Position numbers and translations under genes: made by a program. Of a DNA stretch of 8,463 nucleotides, positions 1-6,653 are shown piece after piece. This DNA comes from an uncultured Actinomycetes bacterium (lineage in GTDB: Bacteria > Actinomycetota > Thermoleophilia > Gaiellales > F1-60-MAGs149), in assembly GCA_903873565.1 (NCBI GenBank), contig CAIQOY010000104.1, positions 1 through 8,463 on the forward strand. Reading direction: 5' to 3'. The notes beneath the pieces are model-generated. The model saw nothing but the letters and a program-made list of their open reading frames with translations. It did not search any database and had not been told where the DNA came from. Position 1 is the first letter of the stretch, and each line of letters begins with the position of its first letter.

Positions 1-184
1 CGCGGCGCGCGCCGCGGTGCCCGTCGGCGGCGAGGGCGACGCCCCCGCCGACGTGCACCTCGGCGCGCGCCGCGGCGTCCCCCGCGACCCGCGCCTCGCC
101 GGACGAGGCGCCGGCGGCGACGAACGCGCGCGCCACCTCGACGGCGATCTCGCCGACCGCCACCCGCTCGCGCCCCGCGCTCAT
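1..184 (-). CDS. N-terminus of an unidentified protein, cut by the window edge
   Basis: The first 61 residues of a gene running off the left edge. Its ATG (184-182) overlaps the TGA of the M19 gene in an ATGA arrangement, so it is the next member of the same operon, probably translationally coupled. The N-terminus begins MSAGRERVAVGEIAVEV and continues as an Ala-rich helical stretch with the pattern ARAFVAAGASSGEARVAGDAAARAE, followed by a Gly-rich stretch (HVGGGVALAADGHRGARR). The helical part vaguely recalls the start of Ldh2/malate-type NAD(P)H oxidoreductases, in which an AGxS..EA..VAD..vraE segment precedes the SHG motif. That motif is not clearly present here, so the resemblance is weak. 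I see no signal peptide or membrane segment. The reading frame is well supported by its position, but the function is not known. Confidence 0.6.
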   Translation of the reverse strand, partial: MSAGRERVAVGEIAVEVARAFVAAGASSGEARVAGDAAARAEVHVGGGVALAADGHRGARR

Positions 185-1149
185 GCCGCGGTCAGGACCT
201 CGTCGAGGAGGCGCAGCCAGTTGCCGCCCATCACCCGGTCCGCCGACGCCGCGTCGAACCCGGCCGCCTCGAGGCCGGCCCGCAGGGCGGGCATGTCGGC
301 CGGGCCCTGGAACCAGGCCGGCCAGTCGGGCCAGCGCGGCAGCTCCTCCCCGGGCTCGGGCTCGCGGCGGGCGCTGCGCAGGTAGAGCAGGTAGTCGTCG
401 CCCCAGCCGCGCGTGCAGTCCGTGCCGACCGCGACGTGCTCGACCCCAACCCGCTCGGCGAGGTCCGCGACCATCGCGCAGAAGCGCCCGGGCGTCGGGT
501 CCGCGCCGGCCACGGCCGGGTACAGGCAGACCCCGATCACGCCGCCGCGCTCGACGACCGCGCGGATCACGTCGTCGGGCTTGTTGCGCGGGACGTCGAC
601 GAAGGAGCGCGGGTTCGCGTGCGTGATCGCCACCGGCCGGGCGGAGGCGTCGACGGCCTCGCGGCAGGTGCGGTCGCCGACGTGCGAGAGGTCGACCAGC
701 ATGCCCACCGCGTTCATGCGGGCGATCACCTCGGCCCCGAAGGACGTCAGCCCCTCGTCGACCGCGTCGTAGCAGGCGCCCCCGACCTCGTTGCGGCGGT
801 TGTAGGTGAGCTGGGCGATGCGCACGCCCTCGGCGTGGAAGGCGTCGACCAGGTCGACGTCGCGCTCGAACGGCGACGCGTTCTGGAAGCCCGGGAGGAT
901 CGCCGTGCGCCCCTCGGCCCGGGCCCGCGCGACGTCGGCCGTGTCGGCGGCGATCAGCGCGAGGTCCGCGTTGGCCTCCACGACGTCGCGCAGCGCGGCG
1001 ACCTGGCGGCGCGTCTCGTCGGCGCCCTCCCAGACGGCGCAGGTGGCGTTGACGGCATCGATCCCGCCCGCACGGCACTCCAGCAGGATCTCGCGCGACC
1101 AGTCGTTGATCTGCAGGCCGTCGACGACCGGCCCGGGGGCGGTCGTCAC
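181..1149 (-). CDS. Peptidase M19 (membrane dipeptidase-like) family protein, betaine-catabolism-type branch
   Basis: A 322-residue TIM-barrel amidohydrolase-type protein of the renal dipeptidase (M19) family. The GTG start at 1149 overlaps the upstream TGA (GTGA); the same frame stays open far upstream only as a shadow of the preceding gene. Family signatures seen are the DLSHVG strand (H156), the ITHAN strand (H177), the PRNKPDD loop (R188), the VGTDCTRGWG strand (D244) and the C-terminal MGGNWLRLL. The N-terminal zinc motif DGHxD is replaced by DGLQINDWSRE (residues 10-20), and the bridging Glu of the GxEG motif is replaced by Gln in GFQNA (Q89). From memory this DGL..NW.RE / VWEG / GFQNA / MG.NW pattern matches the dipeptidase-like protein beside dimethylglycine catabolism genes in Pseudomonas (PA5396 type), whose substrate is unsettled. 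No signal peptide is seen, so it is probably cytosolic. Family membership is secure, but peptidase activity is doubtful. Confidence 0.9.
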   Translation of the reverse strand: MTTAPGPVVDGLQINDWSREILLECRAGGIDAVNATCAVWEGADETRRQVAALRDVVEANADLALIAADTADVARARAEGRTAILPGFQNASPFERDVDLVDAFHAEGVRIAQLTYNRRNEVGGACYDAVDEGLTSFGAEVIARMNAVGMLVDLSHVGDRTCREAVDASARPVAITHANPRSFVDVPRNKPDDVIRAVVERGGVIGVCLYPAVAGADPTPGRFCAMVADLAERVGVEHVAVGTDCTRGWGDDYLLYLRSARREPEPGEELPRWPDWPAWFQGPADMPALRAGLEAAGFDAASADRVMGGNWLRLLDEVLTAA

Positions 1150-2852
1150 GCGGAGGCCGCCGGCCGCGGCGCGAACAGCCAGTCGTCGTCGACGCCGGCC
1201 GCGACGTCCTCCGCCCGCGGCGCGCCGCCGTAGAGGGTGACGCGCAGCCAGTCCGTCGACTGCGGGTCGAAGTTGTCCATGCCGTAGCACGCGAGCTGGA
1301 AGCGCTGCAGGTCGAGCGGGATGAAGCGCGACGAGAGGGGGTTGACCCGCGCCTCGGCGTACGCATGGCCGCCGAGCCCCTCGATGCGCTCCACGGTCCC
1401 GATCCGCCACGGCCGCTCGACGAGCAGGTCGCCGACCGGCAGGTCCGGATCGCAGGCGCGCAGGTCCGCGCGCAGCTCGGCGACGGCGCGGGCGATGCCG
1501 ATCGGCATCTGCACGTCCTCCCCGGGCTCGCCCGTGCGGGCGCGACGCGGCTCCTGGCTGTCCTCCGCGTAGAACCAGAACATGTCCGTCTCCACGTCGT
1601 CGGCGAAGTCGTAGGCGTCGATCCAGGCGTAGTCGGCCTCGATCCGCGCGAGCAGCTCGCCGCAGGTCCGCGCGGGGTCCAGCTCGAGCCGCTCGTCGAC
1701 CGGCAGGAGCGCGTCGAGGGCGTCGTCGAGGCTGTCGTCGAGCTCGACGAGGAGCGAGTCCACGACCTGGCGCACCTCGATCCCCTCCGCGGCGGCCCGC
1801 TCGTGCAGGTCCCGGAAGGGGTCCGTCGGCGCGGCCTCCGCCGCGAGCGCCCGCGCCCGCTCCAGCACGGGCTCGAGCCCGGCCGCGAGCTCCGGACCGG
1901 TCCGGTAGGGCGCCGTCTCGAGCTGCGTCTGCTCGGCGAGGTAGCGGCGGGTGCGCTCGAGCAGCCCGACGAGGCGCTCGAGGTCGCCCGCGGCGGGCGC
2001 GCGCGTGAGCGCGTGGGCGAGCGCGAGCTCGCGGCGCAGGACCCAGGAGTGCATCACGCGCGGGTGCACGATCACGTACGGCACCATGCCGAGGCCCGTG
2101 GCGTTGCCGATCCCGAAGTGGCGGCGCCACGCGCCCGCGAGCGGCACGGCGCGGTCGGAGCGCGCCCGCGCGCAGTGCTCCACGAGCTGCAGCGAGGTCT
2201 CGCGCAGGAGCCAGGCGCACAGCATCTGCGCCCGGTAGGGCAGCCGCAGCGGGTGGTCCTCGGCGATGCCGTCGTAGTCGGCGAGCCCCCACTTGCCGTT
2301 CGCGTAGAAGGCCGTCGAGCGGATCAGGTAGGCGGCGTCGCCGACCCGGTCCGGCTCCGGCTGGAGGCCCTCGGCGAGGCGCCCGACGACGTAGTCGAAG
2401 TAGCGCGCGCTGCGGTTGGCACGGCCCCAGATGAGGGTGCCGGCCGGGGCGCGCCCGTCCTCCTGCCGGGGTACGTTGGCCTCGAGCTCGGCGCGGCGGT
2501 CGGCGTCGATCGGGCCGGCCACGAGCGCGATCGCCGCGTCCCAGCGCGTCGCGATCACCCGGTCGTCGCGGTCCTCCTCCGCGATCACGTCGGAGAAGAC
2601 GATCGCCCGGCAGACGACCCCGCCCATGTCGATCCGGTGGATGATCGTGCCGCGCCCGTCGGCGTCCAGCTCGGCGAGCTCCGTCTCCACGCTCCAGCGC
2701 TCGCGCGCGGCGGTGCGCAGGAGCGAGCGCGAGAAGGCGTGGCGGTTGCGGCGGATCGTCCCGAGCTCCGCGGGGTCGAGCACGACCGCGGGCGGCCGCA
2801 GGCGCGGCACGAGATCGGCGAGCGCCGCGGGGTCGGGCGCGACGGCGCTCAC
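1146..2852 (-). CDS. Conserved protein of unknown function, 568 residues
   Basis: I cannot assign a known domain to this protein. The start is GTG at 2852: it overlaps the aldehyde dehydrogenase TGA as GTGA, and a GGAGG lies 7 nt before it. No signal peptide or membrane segment is evident, so it is probably soluble. Likely conserved blocks are IIHRIDMGGVVCRAIVFSDV (about residues 70-89), TLIWGRANRSARYFDYVVGRL (about 139-159), AFYANGKWGLADYDGI (about 185-200), GIGNATGLGMVPYVIVHP (247-264) and FWFYAEDSQEPRRAR (425-439). The middle third (about 280-410) is helical and charged. From memory, proteins with RLGIGN.TGLGMAPF..NHP occur as conserved hypotheticals in Proteobacteria, so this is probably an old family and not a spurious frame. 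It lies between an aldehyde dehydrogenase and an M19 protein with overlaps at both ends, so it probably takes part in the same pathway. Enzyme or accessory subunit cannot be decided. Confidence 0.9.
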   Translation of the reverse strand: MSAVAPDPAALADLVPRLRPPAVVLDPAELGTIRRNRHAFSRSLLRTAARERWSVETELAELDADGRGTIIHRIDMGGVVCRAIVFSDVIAEEDRDDRVIATRWDAAIALVAGPIDADRRAELEANVPRQEDGRAPAGTLIWGRANRSARYFDYVVGRLAEGLQPEPDRVGDAAYLIRSTAFYANGKWGLADYDGIAEDHPLRLPYRAQMLCAWLLRETSLQLVEHCARARSDRAVPLAGAWRRHFGIGNATGLGMVPYVIVHPRVMHSWVLRRELALAHALTRAPAAGDLERLVGLLERTRRYLAEQTQLETAPYRTGPELAAGLEPVLERARALAAEAAPTDPFRDLHERAAAEGIEVRQVVDSLLVELDDSLDDALDALLPVDERLELDPARTCGELLARIEADYAWIDAYDFADDVETDMFWFYAEDSQEPRRARTGEPGEDVQMPIGIARAVAELRADLRACDPDLPVGDLLVERPWRIGTVERIEGLGGHAYAEARVNPLSSRFIPLDLQRFQLACYGMDNFDPQSTDWLRVTLYGGAPRAEDVAAGVDDDWLFAPRPAASA

Positions 2853-4255
2853 GGCGCGGCCTCCGGCGGCACCCGCAGGTAGGCGCTCTTGCTCCACGTG
2901 AAGAACTCGGCCGCACTGGCGGCGTTCTGCTCGCGCGGCGCGGGGAAGGACGAGTCCTTGAGGCCCCCGAAGGGCACGTGCAGCTCCGAGCCGGTGTTGG
3001 GTGCGTTGGCCTTCACGATCCCCGCCTCCAATTCGCGCACGCAGCGGCGGATGGATCGCTCGTCGCGGGTCAGCACCGTCGCGGTGAGCCCGAAGTCGGT
3101 CGCGTTCGCCAGCTCGATCGCCGCGTCGAGGTCGTCGACGCCGAGCACGACGGCGACCGGGCCGAACACCTCCTCGCGGCAGATCGCGAGGCCCGGGTGG
3201 CCGCGCAGGACGGTCGGGGCCAGGTACCAGCCGCCGTCCGCGGGGACCGGGGCCTCCGCCACGACCTCGGCGCCCTCCGCGAGCGCCGCGGCGAGCGCCG
3301 CGGCGACCCCGTCCCGGGCCGACTCGGAGACGAGCGGGCCGATCTGCACGCCCGCGCTCGCGCCGTCGCCGACGGCGAGCAGCGGCGTCTGGCGGCGCAG
3401 CTCGTCGAGCAGCGGCTCGAGGGCCGTGCCGACGGCGATGATGCGGCGGGTCGCCGTGCACTTCTGGCCGGTGCCGCCCATCGCCCCGGCCAGGGCGATG
3501 CCGGCGGCCCAGGCCGGGTCGACGTCGGGGCAGACGATGCAGGCGCTGTGGCCGCCGAGCTCGAGCTGCACCTTGGCGCCGCGCTCGGCCGCCTGCACCG
3601 CGATGCCGCGGCCGACGGGCACGGACCCGGTGAAGGTGATCGCGCCGACGGCCGGATGGGCGACGAGCGCGCGGCCGACGTCGCCGCCGCCGATCAGGAC
3701 CCGCAGGACGTCCGCCGGCAGCCCGCCGGCCACGAGCGCCTCGGCCACGGCGAGCGAGACCATCGGCGTCTCGCTGGAGGGCTTCCACAGCACGGCGTTG
3801 CCGTGCAGGAGCGCGGGCGCCATCTTCCAGATCGGGATCTGGACCGGGAAGTTCCAGGGCGTGATCGCGGCCACGAGCCCCACGGGCACCCGCACCGTGC
3901 GGATCAGCTCGTCCGGGTTGCCCGACGGGTAGGTCGCGCCATCCGCGTCGCGGGCGTGGCCCGCGTGGTACAGCAGCGTCTCGACCGACCCGCCGACCTC
4001 GACCCGCGCCTCGTCGAGCGTCTTGCCCTGCTCGGCGGTCAGGAGCGCGGCGAGGTCCTCGGCGCGGCGCTCGAGCTCGCCGGCGGCGCGGCGCAGGACG
4101 CGCCCGCGCTCGACGATCCCGAGCGCGTCCCAGGCGGCCTGCGCGTCACGCGCGGCCGCGACCTCGGCGTCGAGGCCCGCGGCGTCCGTGGAGGGGGCGA
4201 CGCCGACGACCTCATCGGGGCGCGCGGGGTTGCGGCTCTCGAGGAGTTCGGGCAT
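2849..4255 (-). CDS. NAD(P)-dependent aldehyde dehydrogenase (ALDH superfamily), possibly a semialdehyde dehydrogenase
   Basis: A 468-residue enzyme, near normal family length, predicted to oxidise an aldehyde to its carboxylate in the cytosol. Visible motifs are TPWNFP (oxyanion Asn135), the cofactor-loop FTGS (208-211), the general base Glu232 in LELGG, the catalytic nucleophile Cys266 in GQKCTA, and EEVFGP (Glu362). The C-terminal block with KANAPNTGSELHVPFGG, SSFPAPREQ and a final FFTW.K.AYL recalls 2-oxoglutarate (alpha-ketoglutaric) semialdehyde dehydrogenases of sugar-acid and hydroxyproline pathways. That comparison is from memory, so the substrate is tentative. ELGG is followed by HS where K-N or K-A/S is commoner. 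The ATG at 4255 lies 8 nt after a TACGAT box, which supports this start and a promoter of its own. It sits 31 bp after the crotonase gene, and its stop overlaps the next start by 4 bp. It has no export signal. Confidence 0.95.
   Translation of the reverse strand: MPELLESRNPARPDEVVGVAPSTDAAGLDAEVAAARDAQAAWDALGIVERGRVLRRAAGELERRAEDLAALLTAEQGKTLDEARVEVGGSVETLLYHAGHARDADGATYPSGNPDELIRTVRVPVGLVAAITPWNFPVQIPIWKMAPALLHGNAVLWKPSSETPMVSLAVAEALVAGGLPADVLRVLIGGGDVGRALVAHPAVGAITFTGSVPVGRGIAVQAAERGAKVQLELGGHSACIVCPDVDPAWAAGIALAGAMGGTGQKCTATRRIIAVGTALEPLLDELRRQTPLLAVGDGASAGVQIGPLVSESARDGVAAALAAALAEGAEVVAEAPVPADGGWYLAPTVLRGHPGLAICREEVFGPVAVVLGVDDLDAAIELANATDFGLTATVLTRDERSIRRCVRELEAGIVKANAPNTGSELHVPFGGLKDSSFPAPREQNAASAAEFFTWSKSAYLRVPPEAAP
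2860..2864 (-). promoter_or_regulatory. Shine-Dalgarno GGAGG for the unknown 568-residue protein
   Basis: GGAGG lies within the end of the aldehyde dehydrogenase coding region, 7 nt before GTG 2852. It decides the start of the unknown gene. None of the other overlapping starts in the window has so clear a ribosome binding site. Confidence 0.65.
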
Positions 4256-4263
4256 CGCCGGGC

Positions 4264-4269
4264 ATCGTA
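4264..4269 (-). promoter_or_regulatory. Putative -10 box (TACGAT) of the aldehyde dehydrogenase gene
   Basis: TACGAT on the minus strand matches TAnnnT and lies 8 nt before ATG 4255, inside the 31-bp gap after the crotonase stop. No convincing -35 element is seen. The spacing fits a transcript beginning at or next to the start codon, which would add to read-through from the upstream gene. Confidence 0.4.
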
Positions 4270-4286
4270 CCCGCGACCCGGTCGGT

Positions 4287-5063
4287 TCAGCGGCCGCGCC
4301 AGACGGGGTCGCGCCCCTCGGCGAAGGCCCGCGCGCCCTCGACCTGATCCTCCGACGCCTTCACGCGCCTCACGGAGTCGAGCTGCTCCCGCACCCGCAT
4401 CGCCTCGGGCTCCGGCAGGTGCCCGGTGGCGTCCACGGTCTCCTTGATCGCGTGCAGGGGCAGCTGCGCGCCGGCGGCGAGGCCGCGCGCGATCTCCCAC
4501 GCCGCGGCCAGCCCCTCCCCGCTCGGCACCACGCGGTTGACGAGCCCCCAGCGCTCCGCCTCCGCGGCGTCCATCCAGCGGCCGGTCAGCATCAGCTCCA
4601 TCGCGATCGCGCGCGGGATGCGGCGCGGCAGCCGCACCGCGGCCGACTCCGCGAGGATCCCGTGGTGGACCTCCATCAGCGCGAAGCGCGCGTGCTCCTC
4701 CGCCACCACGAGGTCGGCGCCGAGCAGGACCTCGAAGCCGCCGCCGACGGCCATCCCGTTGGCTACCGCGATCACGGGCTTGAGCAGGCCGACGGGGTGC
4801 TCGAGGCCGCCGAACCCGCCCTCGCCCCAGTCGCCCTCCATGCCCTCCCCGGCCGCCGCGGCCTTGAGGTCCCAGCCGGCGCTGAAGAAGCGGTCCCCCG
4901 CCCCGGTCAGGATCCCGACCTTGAGCCCGGGGTCGTCGCGCAGCCCCTGCCACGCCCGGTTCATCGCCTGGCTCGTCGCCCGGTCGATCGCGTTCGCCTT
5001 CGGGCGGTCCAGGACCACCTCGAGCACGCCGTCCTCGACCCGCGTCCGCACCGCCTCGTCCAT
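4287..5063 (-). CDS. caiD: Enoyl-CoA hydratase/isomerase family protein, CaiD-like (carnitinyl-CoA dehydratase type)
   Basis: A crotonase-fold protein of 258 residues, close to the 261 of E. coli CaiD. CaiD interconverts crotonobetainyl-CoA and carnitinyl-CoA. CaiD-like features recognised from memory are LDRPKANAIDRATS (18-31), FFSAGWDLKAAAAGE (59-73), the GGFGGL block (82-87), MLTGRWMDAAEAERWGLVNRVV and the final DPVWRGR. The two acid/base glutamates of the crotonase active site are present: E111 in GGGFEV and E131 in FALMEV. The usual G-G of the following helix (DSGGVLRLP in CaiD) is replaced by SAAVRLP, one residue shorter, so substrate or activity may differ. ATG 5063 is chosen because it lies 7 nt after a TAGACT box and the family N-terminus begins there. 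It is the first gene of the leftward operon. No cai CoA-transferase or ligase is in the window, so the carnitine role is inference; the enoyl-CoA hydratase family call is firm. Confidence 0.92.
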   Translation of the reverse strand: MDEAVRTRVEDGVLEVVLDRPKANAIDRATSQAMNRAWQGLRDDPGLKVGILTGAGDRFFSAGWDLKAAAAGEGMEGDWGEGGFGGLEHPVGLLKPVIAVANGMAVGGGFEVLLGADLVVAEEHARFALMEVHHGILAESAAVRLPRRIPRAIAMELMLTGRWMDAAEAERWGLVNRVVPSGEGLAAAWEIARGLAAGAQLPLHAIKETVDATGHLPEPEAMRVREQLDSVRRVKASEDQVEGARAFAEGRDPVWRGR

Positions 5064-5070
5064 GGCGGCG

Positions 5071-5076
5071 AGTCTA
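5071..5076 (-). promoter_or_regulatory. Putative -10 box (TAGACT) of the leftward operon
   Basis: On the minus strand TAGACT lies 7 nt before ATG 5063 of the CaiD-like gene. It matches the TAnnnT pattern of actinobacterial promoters, and its distance fits a leaderless mRNA starting at the ATG. No -35 consensus and no Shine-Dalgarno sequence are seen. Confidence 0.55.
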
Positions 5077-5108
5077 CCCGTGCCCGGGCGGCGGCGCGCT
5101 CCGCGGCG

Positions 5109-5114
5109 TAGACT
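5109..5114 (+). promoter_or_regulatory. Putative -10 box (TAGACT) of the multicopper oxidase gene
   Basis: TAGACT lies 6 nt before ATG 5121. It is the same hexamer as the divergent box on the other strand. The spacing again suggests a leaderless transcript. The 32 bp between the two boxes contain a small GCCCGGGC palindrome (5082-5089) and no clear -35 element or regulator site. Confidence 0.55.
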
Positions 5115-5120
5115 CCGCGC

Positions 5121-6653
5121 ATGCGCATTCCACGCCTGCTCGCCCTCGCCGCCGTCCTCGCCCTCGCGGGCGCCCTCGCCGGCCCGGCCCTCGCGGCCGA
5201 CGACGACTGCCCGGCCTGCGCGGGCTACCTCCGCCACCAGCCGCTGACCGAGCCGCGGACGCACCCGTCGATGGGCGGCCAGCTCGCCGTGACCCTCACG
5301 TCGCGCCTCACGGAGACGACGATCGGCGGGCGTCCGGCGCTGAGCCAGGTCTACAACGGCCAGTTCCCCGGCCCGACCCTCGTGGTCAGCCCGGGCGACA
5401 CCATGCGCGTCCACCTGCGCAACCGCCTCAACCCGGACTACCTGCCCTACGGCGCCTCGTCCGAGGACCCGGCCCCGATCTTCCCGGGCCAGCCCTACGC
5501 CGGCTTCACGCAGCCGCTCGGCAACCTGACGAACCTCCACGTGCACGGGATGCACGTCTCGCCGAAGTCGCCGTCCGACAACGTGCTCCTGTCCATCAAG
5601 CCGGGCGAGGACTACCGCTACCGCTACGAGATCCCCGCCAACCACCCGTCGGGGCTCTTCTGGTACCACCCCCACCGCCACGAGTACACCGACCAGCAGG
5701 TCGGCGCGGGCCAGGCCGGGATGATCATCGTCCGCGGCGGCCTCGACGACGTGCCCGGGGTCGGCGACCTGCGCGAGCGCCTCCTCGTCTTCCAGAACAT
5801 CGAGGTCAAGGACGGCGCGGCGACCAGCTCGCAGTACCAGACGCCCGAGCACCGGCTGATCACGATCAACGGCCAGGTCCAGCCGCGCATCGACCTGCGC
5901 CCCGGCGAGACCCAGCGCTGGCGGATCGCCAACGCCTCCTCGGAGCGCTTCCTCAGCCTCGAGCCGATGGGCGGCGTCGAGCTGCGCCGCCTCGCCATCG
6001 ACGGCAACACCCTCGACCGGCCCGAGCGCATCACCCGCATCTGGCTGAGCCCCGGCCAGCGCGTCGAGGTGCTCGTGCGCGCCGGCGCCGAGCCCGGCTC
6101 CTTCGCGCTCGTGCAGCAGCGCTTCAACCAGCGCCCCACGCCCTACGGCAAGCAGCCGCGCGTGACCGTGGCCACCATCCGCGTGGCCGGCGCGGCGCAG
6201 GAGCCGCAGCCCTTCCCCCGCGTGCTGCGCGAGACGCCCCAGCGCGACCTGATGGCGCCCGGGACCGAGATCGTGCGCACCCGCAAGGTCGTCTTCACCC
6301 AGGCGCCGCCGAAGTTCTTCATCAACAACAAGCGCTTCATGGACCACGCCGGCCACGCCATGGGCGCCGTGTTCGACGTCAAGGTGGGCACGGTCGAGGA
6401 GTGGACGCTCGAGAACGCCTCGCCCGAGTGGCACAACTTCCACATCCACGTCAACGACTTCCAGGTCGTCGCCCGCAACGGCGAGCCCGTGCGCGGCCAG
6501 CCGCAGTGGTTCGACTCGATCGCGATCCGCCCGGGCCACACCGTCACCCTGCGGCTGCCCTTCGACGACTTCGACGGCACGTGGGTGTTCCACTGCCACG
6601 TGCTCGTCCACGAGGACCACGGGATGATGGCCCTCGTCCAGGCCACGAAGTGA
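5121..6653 (+). CDS. Secreted multicopper oxidase (laccase-like, three cupredoxin domains)
   Basis: A 510-residue copper oxidase expected to oxidise phenols or metal ions while reducing O2 to water, outside the membrane. Residues 1-25 form a signal peptide (MRIPR, then a Leu/Ala core, cleavage likely at ALA|AD). All copper motifs are seen: LHVHG (H140, H142), WYHPH (H183, H185), WHNFHIH (H438, H441, H443) and FHCHVLVHEDHGMM (H491, C492, H493, H497, M502). H438, C492, H497 and axial M502 would bind the type 1 copper, and the eight other His the trinuclear cluster. The Met ligand suggests a modest redox potential, as in bacterial CotA/CueO-type enzymes. The mature N-terminus carries a CPAC pair (C30, C33), and a DHAGHAMG segment (408-415) precedes domain 3. 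ATG 5121 is supported by the signal peptide and the TAGACT box. Its stop overlaps the hydratase start. It could equally be a copper-resistance oxidase; no other copper gene is nearby. Confidence 0.95.
   Translation: MRIPRLLALAAVLALAGALAGPALAADDDCPACAGYLRHQPLTEPRTHPSMGGQLAVTLTSRLTETTIGGRPALSQVYNGQFPGPTLVVSPGDTMRVHLRNRLNPDYLPYGASSEDPAPIFPGQPYAGFTQPLGNLTNLHVHGMHVSPKSPSDNVLLSIKPGEDYRYRYEIPANHPSGLFWYHPHRHEYTDQQVGAGQAGMIIVRGGLDDVPGVGDLRERLLVFQNIEVKDGAATSSQYQTPEHRLITINGQVQPRIDLRPGETQRWRIANASSERFLSLEPMGGVELRRLAIDGNTLDRPERITRIWLSPGQRVEVLVRAGAEPGSFALVQQRFNQRPTPYGKQPRVTVATIRVAGAAQEPQPFPRVLRETPQRDLMAPGTEIVRTRKVVFTQAPPKFFINNKRFMDHAGHAMGAVFDVKVGTVEEWTLENASPEWHNFHIHVNDFQVVARNGEPVRGQPQWFDSIAIRPGHTVTLRLPFDDFDGTWVFHCHVLVHEDHGMMALVQATK

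Noticed and set aside
1..75. Repeated cggcgcgcgccgcgg at 3-17 and 61-75
   Set aside because: A 15-base match of pure G/C in a coding region this GC-rich is not good evidence of a functional repeat. There are only two copies, and no array or larger unit.
17..385. Plus-strand open frame over the left edge
   Set aside because: It is Arg/Ser/Pro-rich, has no motif and runs antisense to both the M19 C-terminus and the downstream gene start, which are linked by an ATGA overlap.
1365..2882. Long plus-strand open frame of 505 codons, antisense to the unknown protein
   Set aside because: It has the His/Arg/Val-rich composition of antisense frames in GC-rich DNA, with no domain and no start signal. 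The minus-strand gene has motif-like blocks and fits the operon.
1150..2916. Open extension of the M19 frame upstream of 1149 on the minus strand
   Set aside because: The extra sequence is Arg/Ala/Pro-rich, has no family motif and lies wholly within the 568-residue gene in another frame. Homology to M19 begins right at GTG 1149.
2853..3788. Open extension of the unknown protein upstream of 2852
   Set aside because: It is a low-complexity Arg/Gly shadow of the aldehyde dehydrogenase. The GGAGG and the GTGA overlap fix the start at 2852.
2978..4447. Long plus-strand open frame antisense to the aldehyde dehydrogenase
   Set aside because: The aldehyde dehydrogenase on the other strand has every catalytic motif; this frame is Arg/Ala/Asp repetition with no recognisable fold.
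5082..5089. GCCCGGGC palindrome as an operator between the divergent genes
   Set aside because: Eight bases of G/C symmetry are common here, and it is not centred between the two TAGACT boxes.
5064..6620. Minus-strand open extension upstream of the CaiD-like gene
   Set aside because: It is antisense to the multicopper oxidase, whose copper motifs prove the plus strand. CaiD homology begins at ATG 5063.
6401..6649. Plus-strand extension of the hydratase frame upstream of 6650
   Set aside because: It lies inside the oxidase gene over its copper-binding domain and shows no hydratase homology. GTG 6650 gives the normal family length.
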